From: Leucocoprinus leucothites
Lineage: Eukaryota > Basidiomycota > Agaricomycetes > Agaricales > Agaricaceae
Reading direction: 5' to 3'
DNA: 64,000 nt
Assembly: GCA_013368445.1 (NCBI GenBank)
Contig: JAACJO010000028.1
Location: forward strand, 372,001 to 436,000
Shown here: piece after piece, positions 11,681 through 21,791 of the stretch
How the letters are laid out: every line of letters begins with the position of its first letter
Position numbering within the stretch: position 1 is the first letter of the stretch
Made by a program: the position numbers and the translations under genes
The notes under the pieces: generated by a model
Database searches by the model: none
What the model was told of the DNA's origin: nothing
The model's input: the letters and a program-made list of their open reading frames with translations, nothing else

Positions 11681-12729
11681 ACGAAAGATCACATGCCTTG
11701 ACCCTGAGTAATGTCGACAACCGATTCCCTTCATACAACCTTCGAAAATAGGCCATAATGAGCACCTCAAAAATTCCAAATTAAAGCAGCAAAAATGCGA
11801 CATACGAATTCGGCTGACTTAACATCAACCTCCCACCACCAACCACCTCCATCTCCTTTAATGGTTCCAACGCATGCTGTTTATCCCGAACCTTCTCCTA
11901 CACAACCATGTTCACATACTCAGAACAATGCGGTATTCCAGGGCCGAAGAGGGATTGAAACAATTCAAGACAAGATGCGAATGATTCGTTGCCACGGGAT
12001 GGAACGTCGAATACCTGAATATAAATATTAAAATGCCCGTTAGGCTAGTACGGTGAATAACACGAGAGGTGGTATGATAAGCGACAGCTCCCGAGTATGT
12101 GAGTCGAACAACGGTACACGCCGGTGATGAAGAGAAAAGGAGAGAATCCAGCACGCCTCACACACAAGGACAGCCGTATGATAACGAGGATAACGTGATG
12201 GTGTGCGAGTGGTAAGAAGACAAATGTATTCACTATAATGCGGACAATCGGCGACTTTCACGATAGATACTGTGGGCTGGAATTCCCCGTCGAGTGTAGC
12301 GTCCTTTGAGAGTTTTAAAACATGAGCAGATTAATTCAGTATTCATTCAATAAAGGTCGAAGACTGGCTCCTCACTGTTCAGGAACCACTGAGGGGGCAT
12401 AAATGGATTATACAGTCGACTAGTCAACTTCGTTTCGCCGTAATGCGTTCTACATGCATACAGGAGCATACACGTGTACAGGTGCGGAGCGCATCGAGTA
12501 TGTATTCGGGGTGAACACCCAATGAAGTGGTAGCAAATGAAATGACACGACAGGAAGACAAAGAGTCAGCGACGGCCAAATTGGGGTAGGACACCTCACC
12601 TAACACCAACTTTTCCGAAACCCACCACCCTTTCTGATCCAATCCACCATCGAAAGCCATCTTAGTCCCCAACAACAATTATGGCACCCCACCCTCTTCG
12701 TACTTGCCATTGCTGTGAAAGTTCATTGA
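11681..12729. other. No clear gene; possible further SMC3-locus debris
   Basis: Minus-strand frames at 11912-12260 are short and match nothing I recognise. They could be decayed upstream parts of the SMC3 copy, but I cannot align them. A GC/AT balance and CpG content like the neighbouring genes suggest old host sequence rather than transposon. Confidence 0.3.
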
Positions 12730-13180
12730 GCTCATGGAATCAGGGGGGAGAGGTGGGCGTGGTCTTACCTCGTCGCACAGCACTTCGATTTCTTGGCCTT
12801 CGTGGGAGATAGCTAATGGTCATATCCCGTTAATCTCAGCCAGCTCATCCCTCGCCTCGGCTTACTGCTTCCTCTTCGACGAGGTGTTATCCCAGCGCCT
12901 TCAACAGGCAGCTCAGTCTTCATGCGCCTCGATGCCTACCAGTCGCTTTCCTCAAAGTAGGATTCTCCTCAGCTTCTGTATCGCCGTCCTGTTCATCACC
13001 CGTCCTCTTGTGCTCGGACGTGGGTTTCGTTCAAGGAGAAGTTGTAGTTGCCTTACCACCCTTTCGGAGGAGGGTCGTCAGGATTCTCCAGTAGGATGCG
13101 CACGTTCTCGTATTCGTCGCCGAAGAAGGCTTTGAAAGCTTTGTAGGCGAGAGCGTCTACGGGTGCCAGCCTAAGCCTGT
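12730..13180 (-). pseudogene. Unrecognised decayed coding remnant
   Basis: The minus strand reads a plausible protein fragment: residues YKAFKAFFGDEYENVRILLE followed by a Pro/Asp-rich turn (NPDDPPPKG) at about 13065-13150, then stops, then HEGQEIEVLCDE at about 12770-12805. The pieces are in different frames and end in stops, so no intact product exists. I do not recognise the family. It may be another piece of a duplicated host gene next to the SMC3 relic. Confidence 0.3.
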
Positions 13181-14754
13181 TGGATCAGAGACGAGAGAGA
13201 ATGGTAGTTCCGACATAAACGGACCTATTTCTCCATGCCTTTGAAAGCAAAGAAGAATGTGAGCGACAGCAGAGATAAGAGTGAGATGATCACGTACTGG
13301 ACAGGTACTGTGGCGGCTGTCAGTCATCGGGTGACTACCATTTGACGAGATATCTAGCCTGGAAGCACCCACTCAGTCCTTTGAGCCACAGGGAGTAAAC
13401 AATTTATCCGGCTTACCTATGGGAGAATTACATCCGACTATCGACGGGGGCGTTGCAGACTCCCAGTTGTCGGGCAATAATGCTAGGACTCTAGCGATTC
13501 TCCAGCATAAAAGTGTACGGTTTGAAGAGGGTGACGCTCATTCTCCCCGGACGCTACTTAGGCTCCGCTAACTTGATTCGTCGAGGGGAATATGGCGCCA
13601 ACAGTTATCCTATCCCTGATAACTACATGAGATTCTTAATTGCCCATCGACACGATGAGAACCCGGAATATCACTTGCCTGTTCCTCCTGGAGTTCATGC
13701 CCCTACCATCGTCGATGCCAACGGATATTCCTTCATCTTGTACGCTCCTCAGAGCTTTGCTGCACCTCAGCAGCCTCCTCCAGCACCAGCTTAGCGCTGC
13801 GTTGACTGTTGAGCTCATCAGCCTGGCGGTCAATATATAGCGGTCACGGAGGGTACTCACAAGGGCACTACTTCACCCCCTTCACGAATTGACTGCTCAA
13901 GTGATGAGAGCGTTCACCGATTGTTGTCGTGCCGAAACGGCTTATCGCAATAGCCCCTTCTCTGGCGGTACTGTAGGCTTAATGGCCACACTCGTATGCT
14001 GGGTTCAAACTTGGTTGTGGTCGTGGTCGTGGTCGCCGTGATGGCAGTCATTGGATCTCGAGGGTATCATGGATTCGTCCATCCCACAACAGGAAGGGAA
14101 GGCCAAGGCGGATATCGTAGCGCCCCAGGTCGGTGGGTCTTCGAAAGTAGTAGAAGGGCCGACTTCGAGCACAGGCACGGCCAGCTCCCCTAGAAGAGCT
14201 GCCAGAGCAGGGGTCAGCTATAATGGGGATACCAGTGGGATTGCCAGACAAGGAGATGTTGATGGCGAGATGGTTCCTGTCCCAGTTGGTAGTGGCCCGT
14301 GAAGAAAGCGTTAGCAGAGGAGATAAAAATACCAAGGGACGAGGGTGCTAAGGGAGAGCCAGCTGCGTGACGACTCTCCAACGTGACCGTTGATCGAATC
14401 AATTATTTAACATTTGCGCGTGTTATTTAAGTAGCGATTCTTGTTGATCCCCTAACGCTGTAGCCTTAGCCTTACATTTATCTATGGGACCGTATTTTGA
14501 GCGTGAGGTATGTGTGAGTTCTGACGCGCCGTTTGTCCACTTTTTGCTCGTCATGGGGGCCTCGTACTTTTAGGATGGTCACGACATTGCATAGCCTGTT
14601 TCATATCAAAGTCGAAGCGAATTAGAGACATTTTGGCCTTAGCGGGCGACTTGCCTCGAGGCCTAGCCGCACACGCGGCAGTACAGGATTCTCACACTGC
14701 AAATTGACAGCTGGGCGTCCCCCGTGCCCTATCCACACTCACCCTCTCACTATC
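13181..14754. other. Gene-poor stretch and promoter of the ankyrin gene
   Basis: A 94-codon plus-strand frame (13513-13794) begins with GTG, not ATG, and ends in a Pro/Gln/Ala-rich tail; I cannot support it as a gene. A frame at 14051-14302 is low-complexity. The last 450 bp before 14755 hold AT-rich strings (ATTTAA near 14402 and 14427) that could serve the downstream promoter. Nothing else is seen. Confidence 0.35.
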
Positions 14755-17740
14755 ATGTCGACGTCGGACACCTGTCTCCCTTCGAACCCAGATACGTCTG
14801 GCATCGGCGTACGAACCGCTATCTACGCTCAGAATCTGCTCAGCTTTATACCAGCCCTCTTTGCGCTCCAGGACGGGAAGGTCACCCCGTTGGAGCTCGA
14901 GGCATTGGAGACTCAGTCAACGACCATTCTCATTACCGCTTTCGCCATTCTCTTGTCGGTCATCGTTCAAGCCCTCCAACATGGCTTGACCAATTACCAC
15001 GCCGCCATCATTCTCAATCTTAGCTGGATGAACAACACGAACCTCTTCATATACTTTATCCTTTACGCCTACCGTACAGTCGAGCTGAGAGATCAAGAGA
15101 TGACTGAGCAAGGTGGAGATCAACGGGCCCTACGAGCGTTTTGGGTTTCTCGGATGAGGAAGGCTACGAGGGATCCGGTATTGATCATTGGCTCTGCACA
15201 CCTATCCCTCATGTCGGCAGTCGGAATATGGCTCTGGGCCAAACCCATTGCCTTCGGGAATTCCCCGCCTTGTTCACTGACGGCTTCGCTTTTCGTCGTA
15301 GGCCAACGAGCCTTGATCGGCTCTCAAGGGCTACGCAAATGGTCTCTTCTCATATACAGTCTACTCCTTATTCCCGGCCTGAACCTAATCGTCCCAATTG
15401 GCTTCTTCGCTGCGCCAATTTGGATTTATGGTCATTTGTTTCCTTTTTCTCTCAAACAAGAATCCGTACTCGGGTTCGCGAGAGCTGGGTTGGCCATGTT
15501 GGCTATCATCAATGTCGTCCTTTTGGCTGATACCGAAGTTGCGATCGGCGAAAATCAAGGTCTGACGGCAGAAGGTGATGGTGACTGGACATTCGGACAG
15601 ACATTAGCCCTACTCCTACTCTTGATTCCTATGCGTGATATTGGAGAAGCACTCTTGGAACGACGTGCAAGGAAGGTTGGGGAGAGGCTCAAGGCTGCAT
15701 CGGAGGTGGGGGAGGTGGGGGCAGTTCGTGATGCCATAAGGTCTGGTGCACAAAAAAGTGTGATAGGTAAAAACAATACTCATTATTAAGAGAGAAGATA
15801 CTGATTACTTGACTTAGCACCTTCAATTACAATAGCATTTGAGAAATGTCACTTGAATGTGGTAGAGGTATTGATTGAGAGTGCAGGGGGTGTGGAGGCT
15901 ATATGTATGCAGGGATTTTGTCTTATTCTTATCTAGCAGAACATTGATCTTTGAAAATTTAGATCCCTCATTACAGCTGACCTTGACTGGTTATTCTCAA
16001 GCTCAACTTGACTCAAGACTCTACTCTGGAGTGAGAAACCAGCAGGTTCATGTTGTAAGATTCCTAGTCAAGCTTGGGGGAGGAATAAATACAATAGGTG
16101 AGTTAGCTAGCTCATTCAACTGCCACACATATTGAACAGCTAGCTTAGGTTCAGATGATCAGACTGTTCTTCACTATGCAGTTAGGAATAGGCATACTGA
16201 GATTGTCAAAGTCCTGGCTGACCTCAAGGCAGATCTCAACCTCCAAGGTAAGTCAGATGTGTTGTCTACTGCTTTCAGTATTGATAGTATCTATTTAGAT
16301 AAATATGGGAAGACTGCTCTTTACTTGGCAGCTCAGAATGGGGATACTGAGATTATCAAAGTCCTGGCTGACTTCAAGGCAGATCTCAACCTCCAAAGTA
16401 AGTCAGATGTATTGTCTACTGCTTTCAGTATTGATAGGATCTGTTTAGATTCAGATGGGGAGACTACTCTTTGCTGGGCAGCTCTAAATGGGGATACTGA
16501 GATTGTCAAAGTCCTAGCTGACCTCAAGGCAGATCCCAACCTCCAAAGTAAGTCAGATGTGTTGTCTACTGCTTTCAGTATTGATAGGATCTGTTTAGAT
16601 TCAGATGGGAATACTGCTCTTCACTGGGCAGCTTGGAATGGGCATACTGAGATTGTCAAAGTCCTGGCTGACCTCAAGGCAGATCCCAACCTCCAAAGTA
16701 AGTCAGATGTATTGTCTACTGCTTTCAGTATTGACAGGATCTGTTTAGATTCAGATGGGATGACTGCTCTTCACTTGGCAGCTCAGAAGAGGCATACTGA
16801 GATTGTCAAAGTCCTGGCTGACCTCAAGGCAGATCCCAACCTCCAAAGTAAGTCAGATGTGTTGTCTACTGCTTTCAGTACTGACAAGATCTGTTTAGAT
16901 TCAGATGGGATGACTGCTCTTCACTGGGTAGCTCTGAATAGGCATACTGAGATTGTCAAAGTTCTGGCTGACCTCAAGGCAGATCCCAACCTCCAAGGTA
17001 AGTCAGATGTGTTGTCTACTGCTTTCAGTATTGACAGGATCTGTTTAGATTCAGATGGGGAGACTGCTCTTCACTTGGCAGCTCGGAATGGGCATACTGA
17101 GATTGTCAAAGTCCTGGCTGACCTCAAGGCAGATCCCAACCTCCAAAGTAAGTCAGATGTGTTGTCTACTGCTTTCAGTATTGACAGGATCTGTTTAGAT
17201 TTAGTTGGGAAGACTGCTCTTCACTTGGCAGCTCTAAATGGGCATACTGAGATTGTCAAAGTTCTAGCTGACCTCAAGGCAGATCACAACCTCCAAGGTA
17301 AGTTAGATGTGTTATCTACTGCTTTCAGTATTGACAGGATCTGTTTAGATTCAGATGGGGAGACTGCTCTTCACTTGGTAGCTCAGAAAGGGCATACTGA
17401 GATTGTCAAAGTTCTAACTGACCTCAAGGCAGATCCCAACTTCCAAGGTAAGTCAGATGTGTTGTCTACTGCTTTCAGTATTGACAGGATCTGTTTAGAT
17501 TCAGATAGGGAGACTGCTCTTCACTTGGCAGCTCTGAATGGGCATACTGAGGTTGTCAAAGTCCTGGCTGACCTCAAGGCAGATCCCAACCTCCAAGGTA
17601 AGTCAGATGTGTTGTCTACTGCTCTCAGTATTGACAGGATCTGTTTAGATAAATATGGAAATACTGCTCTTCACTTGGCAGCTCAGAAAGGGCATACTGA
17701 GGTTGTCAGTATCCTGACTAAGTTTAGAGTCCTTGAATAA
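14755..17740 (+). CDS. Multi-pass membrane protein with C-terminal ankyrin array
   Basis: Fourteen exons give 771 residues: 14755-15766, 15818-15904, 15963-16097, ten 99-nt exons starting at 16149 and every 150 bp to 17499, and 17649-17740. The upstream frame to 14704 has no ATG, so 14755 is chosen. Exon 1 encodes about seven hydrophobic segments (for example TTILITAFAILLSVIV, LLIYSLLLIPGLNLIVPIGF, TLALLLLLIP), then a helix (EVGAVRDAIRSGAQ) that looks like the first half of an ankyrin repeat. Splicing at 15767 completes it with FEKCHLNVVEVLIES. Two divergent repeats and eleven near-identical ones follow (consensus GxTALHLAAxNGHTEIVKVLADLKADPNLQ). Every internal junction is phase 1. The first and third introns contain in-frame stops, so splicing is needed there. 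A membrane-anchored protein-binding scaffold is plausible; the true role is unknown. Confidence 0.75.
16149..17740 (+). repeat. 150-bp tandem array: ankyrin exon plus 51-nt intron
   Basis: Eleven ankyrin units begin every 150 bp from 16149; the first ten are complete. Each complete unit is 99 nt of exon, exactly one 33-residue repeat, plus a 51-nt segment running from GTAAGT to TTTAG. The 51-nt segments are nearly identical between copies and free of in-frame stops, so the array is also open without splicing (as 50-residue units). The last unit lacks the second half of the repeat consensus and ends the protein. Confidence 0.9.
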
Positions 17741-18015
17741 GTCCTTAAAAACTGTACTCCAGTTGTTATATGAGTTTCTATTGTTACTTTGTTGGTTATA
17801 TATACATCACTTCTTATGTCTGCTTTTGTCCTCACTTGGTTTCTATAAGAGGGTGCCTATTTTTGGACCCAATCATACACAATAGCTCTTTTTCTCAACC
17901 TTCTAGATATATCTTTTTTTCTCTGAACTCAACTTGTCCAGCTGTCAAGAACTGCATTACAGGGCATGAGGTATGATGAGAGGTAATGTTTGGGACTGGG
18001 TAACTAAGATTATGT

Positions 18016-18262
18016 TCTGCAAAAACTGAAAATAAACCAGAAATACTTATATTTTTGTGTTTTCATGCTTAGTATTTATACAATAATAATACTTTATCTA
18101 AGAGCTTTATAGCACACTAGCAGTATGGCTACAAAGCTACTCACTAGGACATAATATGGTCAACCAATATAACAGGTAAGACTGGTGATCTAGTATAGCT
18201 GTTCACTATTGTGAACTATCCTAGGGAATTAAATTCTCAACTTCAGGACACTACTATCAAAG
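18016..18262 (+). repeat. Partial arm of the 34287-36045 inverted-repeat element
   Basis: The segment starts with TGCAAAAACTGAAAATAAAC and follows the outer 245 bp or so of both arms at 34287 and 36045, including the TAGTATT...AATAATACT stretch and the GAACT...CTAGGGA stretch. It stops abruptly at about 18260, so it is a one-ended truncated copy. Confidence 0.8.
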
Positions 18263-18319
18263 ATTCACTTGTAGTGACAAAAAGTAAAGGTTCTTGAGTA
18301 CATGGATCTGGAGCTTCTC

Positions 18320-18610
18320 TGTAAAGCTGGTGCTTTACATTGAGAATGGTGATCTTAAAGTTCACACCAAATAGTTCAGACCCTTTTATAGATGACTAAG
18401 TGGTATAAACAAGAAAAAATCAGTTGCTTAATAAGTAACTGTACAGATGAATATAATACAAGTATTACATAATATGATCAAGCCATTACAAAATACATAC
18501 AAATATAAATATGGATCATTGATTAATGACCCAGACTAGAGATAGATCATAAGAAAGTAGTCTGGTATGAACTAGACTACAACATCAATAGTGTAGACTC
18601 CTTATACACA
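18320..18610 (+). repeat. Dispersed repeat R3 (LTR-like), copy 1
   Basis: This copy is collinear with 52355-52423 joined to 53720-53930. Both include GCTTTACATTGAG, then TAAACAAGAAAA, and end GTAGACTCCTTA. It lacks the insertion that splits copy 2. It may be an LTR piece of the family 3 Gypsy elements, since copy A coding sequence begins right after copy 2, but I could not find both termini. Confidence 0.7.
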
Positions 18611-18995
18611 CCCCTTTTAGACTAATAATACAGTCTCTTAATTGATTAGAAGAATCAGTGATTCATTACAGTGAATCACAAAGTCAGTACTTGTTACAAC
18701 TCTAAAGATTGGGACCATATAATTTCTAATATAACTTGGTTCAATGTTAACTAGTGCCAGTTAACATTGTAAAATTGGAAGTATGAGTTGTGAGACTTAC
18801 TAATGCCACATAAATTCTATGTCATAGAATACAGTATATTTCAAGGCATAGTATAAAAAATGAAACAATTTCTTTAAGAGTTGATAAAGGGCAGTTAGGT
18901 ATGATTAATCTATCTGTCCATAAGATAACTGAGACATTAGTAGACAAGAGTGGATGGATATTATATAAATTCATCCACTTGCAATGATTGAGAAG

Positions 18996-19636
18996 TTAGG
19001 CAGGGGATAATGATGTACTCTCTACCTTAGATGTAGACTCTTTCACCAACTGGCTGCTCTCAGTTGGTGTTGTTTCAATATCAGTCAAAGGAGAAGAACT
19101 ACCAGATGCTGGATCAGGTGGTAGGATATTGTACAGGAGCTCATTGGCATTGTTTAATAATTGTAAAGAAAGCAAGTCCACCTGCATGGTGGACTCTTCA
19201 TTTGAAGGTGGCATGGGCACTATATGACCCAAGTGTGATGAGGATGCTGCAAAAGACATCAATGGAGGCTGGGAACAATTGGGTCTGAAAGTCCACCCAT
19301 TTGTCACTTCCCAGTAGTCTTGTATTGACGCTGGGTATTGCCTATTCTGTAGCACCATAGGAATGGGGCACATGCCCACATGATGCCATGCTGGGTAGGC
19401 CATCACATGCATATCCCCATCTTCTTGCAAGACCTCTACTCTATCCTCAAAGAAGTAGAATCAGATAAGATCAATATTGCTAGGAAGCAGCCATCCATCC
19501 CATTCAGGGATAGCTGGGGGTATCCCATGATACTGCAACCTTGTCAATCATCATTGTGGCCATCAAACATAGCTCAATGTTTGGTGTATCAACATGAGTG
19601 GAGCTCATATACTGAACTCCAAAGACATAGGCATAG
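18996..19636 (-). pseudogene. Family X protein, C-terminal part
   Basis: This is the downstream piece of an unrecognised repeat-encoded ORF (family X) split by element 1. On the minus strand the frame before the element reads into AYVFGVQYMSSTHVDTPN, then stops at about 19500 (TGA after SYP). Another frame (18996-19430) contains YWEVTNGWTFRPNC and a Ser/Thr-rich tail. Removing element 1 and one copy of its CATAG duplication joins it to the frame ending DPAKIDY at 28910. I recall similar low-copy hypothetical proteins in agarics, but I cannot name a domain. Decayed. Confidence 0.55.
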
Positions 19637-20333
19637 TGTTAAGATTTACAGTCAGAGCACCTAGTAACATCACATGTCACAACATGTGATTGGGTTATGT
19701 AAGACAGTGGCTAACTGGTCTTTAACCTACTTCAATTAATAAGCTTGAGTATTCTCAAAAGCTCAGTAAGAGAAGGCCAAGAAGACTTGAGGTAAGTCTA
19801 AGGTAGCGTGAGGTTCAAGACAACAACAATGATACAAGTGAATTCAAGGCAAGGCGAGTAAACACAAGTAGTCTGGGAAACAAAGGAAAGATTAAACTTG
19901 CATTTAATCTTCCAAATACAAAGTCCTTAAATACTAACTAAGTGAAACAATATCAAACTATGAAACTACAACTACAAGTCTGGGATCACTATCACGATTC
20001 TGATAAATATGTATCTGTCTGCCGATGTAACAGCTATCATAGTTAGATATCAAATAGTTCCAATCCAAACACAATGTCCATAAAACCATCATTGTCCATT
20101 TATCAATCTTGTTAGTCTGTAACAATCAAACAGTGAAACCATTCCTCCTGATTCTCCTAATGACATCCATCCAGTTATACTTATCCCAATCAACATTGAA
20201 TTGTTCTTCCTCCACATCAAACTTACCAACATATTCATCCCAATCTAGAACCACAGCTTTGGACCATGTGGCTGTGTCAGCATCTAAGATGATTAAGTCA
20301 CAGTGGGCGTCAATCAAGTCAATATTTATAACA
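19637..20333 (-). repeat. Element 1, 3' LTR (LTR1 family)
   Basis: Begins TGTTAAG and ends ATAACA on the plus strand, 697 bp. On the minus strand it starts TGTTATAAATATTG directly after the polypurine tract. Its first 208 bp on the minus strand continue an open frame to a stop at 20126. Confidence 0.93.
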
Positions 20334-21779
20334 TTATCCCTTTTGTAGGACTTGATGTCCTCATCAACATCCTTATCCAAATTGGGTTCAGTAATCTCCA
20401 TAGGGCTCTCCTGTGATGTTGGCAATTGTGACGTTGTCGTAGGGGTCATTGTACTCTTCTCCATAAGCGTCCCTATGATCATAATCTCCATCTGTGACTC
20501 ATCGAGGTCTGAGGTGGCATTGGGTATGAGGTTGACAGTGAGGCATTTGGTAATGCATATGTCTGGTGTCAGGAGTTGGGCGAGCTGGAGAATGCGGCAG
20601 TAGAACTTGTGTTCTACTTGCATCTGTTGAGTTGAGTCCCACACAGAGGAAGACTTCATTTTTCCTTTGTTGTTGATGTTGAACGGGTTGGATTGGGCAG
20701 ACTTCTTGAGCTGGAGTGGTTCTGGAAAAAGATAGGGGGAGGTCTCTGGGTCTAAATACTTGGGATGGATGTTTGTGGGTAAGGATAGGTTTGAGCCATT
20801 GTTGTTCTTGATCAGAGACTCTGCTGATGAATGAGGTGAGGGGAAAGAGGTGTAATTGTGGGAATTTTGCGACTGCTCATCATTGTAAGACCTGTGCAAA
20901 TTCTTGGGTGGTGCATGCTTGGTGTTTATTGAGGAAGCAATATCTTCCAAGATGTCCAGGGGTGGGGTGTTGGCAGTAGTGGCAGGTGTAGCATTCGCAT
21001 TGGTCCACAAAATGACCATCGACCCTACAGATTGCACAGTAGTCTCTTGTTGTAGTACTTTCGGGGGTGGGAACTGAGTCAGGCTCCATTTGTGGCAATC
21101 GTAGTCTATGATCATTCGTTCCAATCTGTTCCTTTCCCTGAGAGGCATCAGGTCGAGCCACATCAGGAAGTTCAGGGGGAACTCCATTGGTTCCATCATC
21201 GGGTCCATCTGGGTACTGGAGAATAGGGAGTTCAGACCCTTGTTGAGTCTTGCTAGGCTCACTTGGATCTGGAGCCTTTGGGAAAGCGTGAAGGGCTTGT
21301 TCAGCTGCTGATATGATTTTCCTAATGACAGGTGATTCAACAGTTCAGTGAAGTGAGTCAACATGACACTTGAAGGAATGCAAGTGGTGGAGCAGCGTGT
21401 GTTTAAGAAATAGGAGAGTAGTCCAGTCCTCCCTGAATAGGTCAAACTGAACAGCATTGAGTGAATCTTCACGGAGAGTGGCCCTAGCTTCAGTGAAGGG
21501 GGCATTGTAGAGTTGGAAGGTTTGAATGGCTCTAGTGGGGTTGGTGTAGGTTTCTTCTGGTGGGGAATCTTCCGAAATTGAGGAAGAGGACTGTGCGATA
21601 GTCATGACTGGAGGGGCAACAACATAGCTCATTCCTCTTCCAGGCGAGGTATATGTTGGAGGGTGTGGAGATAAATGACCAGAGTTAGATGTGATGTCTG
21701 ATTTGTGGAGGGGTACTAGGGGGGTGTTGGAGTGGTAGGTATAAGGCTCTGGGGTGGTGTTTGGAATAAGATGTTGCAT
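20126..21779 (-). CDS. Element 1 ORF3: paired CCHC-knuckle protein reading into LTR
   Basis: Downstream of the chromodomain the minus strand keeps coding. One frame (21779 down to 20880, one stop at about 21345) ends with two knuckles: CAICRVDGHFVDQC (C-x2-C-x4-H-x4-C) and CHYCQHPTPGHLGRYC (C-x2-C-x6-H-x4-C). A second frame is open from 21505 to 20126; its end passes into the LTR and reads acidic, Trp/Asp-rich residues (DWDEYVGKFDVEE) before a basic end (RRIRRNGFTV). The first frame carries the recognisable motifs and the second carries the LTR part seen in other LTR1 copies, so a frame change near 20880 is likely. Knuckles suggest nucleic-acid binding. Ty3/Gypsy elements usually end at integrase or chromodomain, so a third ORF is uncommon. 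Its role is unknown. Confidence 0.6.
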
Positions 21780-21791
21780 GATTCTGGTTTT

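Larger units (their letters stand above)
17741..18995. other. AT-rich repeat remnants, no gene
   Basis: After the ankyrin stop the sequence is CpG-poor and non-coding. It holds a partial copy of the inverted-repeat element arm (18016-18262), a fragment of dispersed repeat R3 (18320-18610), and about 380 bp (18611-18995) in which I see nothing identifiable. Confidence 0.6.

Noticed and set aside
13513..13794. 94-codon plus-strand ORF
   Set aside because: It starts with GTG and has no in-frame ATG until about 13627; no recognisable domain and a low-complexity tail.
14704..15789. 361-codon ORF as a complete gene
   Set aside because: Its first codon is not ATG (the true ATG is at 14755) and its 3' end lies in a phase-1 intron leading to the ankyrin exons.
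16259..17740. Single 493-codon ORF as an intronless 50-residue-repeat protein
   Set aside because: The 51-nt segments have perfect donor and acceptor sites, the remaining unit is exactly one ankyrin repeat, and equivalent upstream introns contain stops. Read-through cannot be excluded without RNA, so it is noted in the findings.
16149..17740. CRISPR-like regular spacing
   Set aside because: The spacing is regular but both parts of the unit are repeated, and one is coding ankyrin sequence in a eukaryote.
20352..20603. Plus-strand frames over element 1 and its LTRs (also 20109 and 28680)
   Set aside because: Antisense shadows of ORF3 and of the LTR-encoded peptide, with no conserved blocks.
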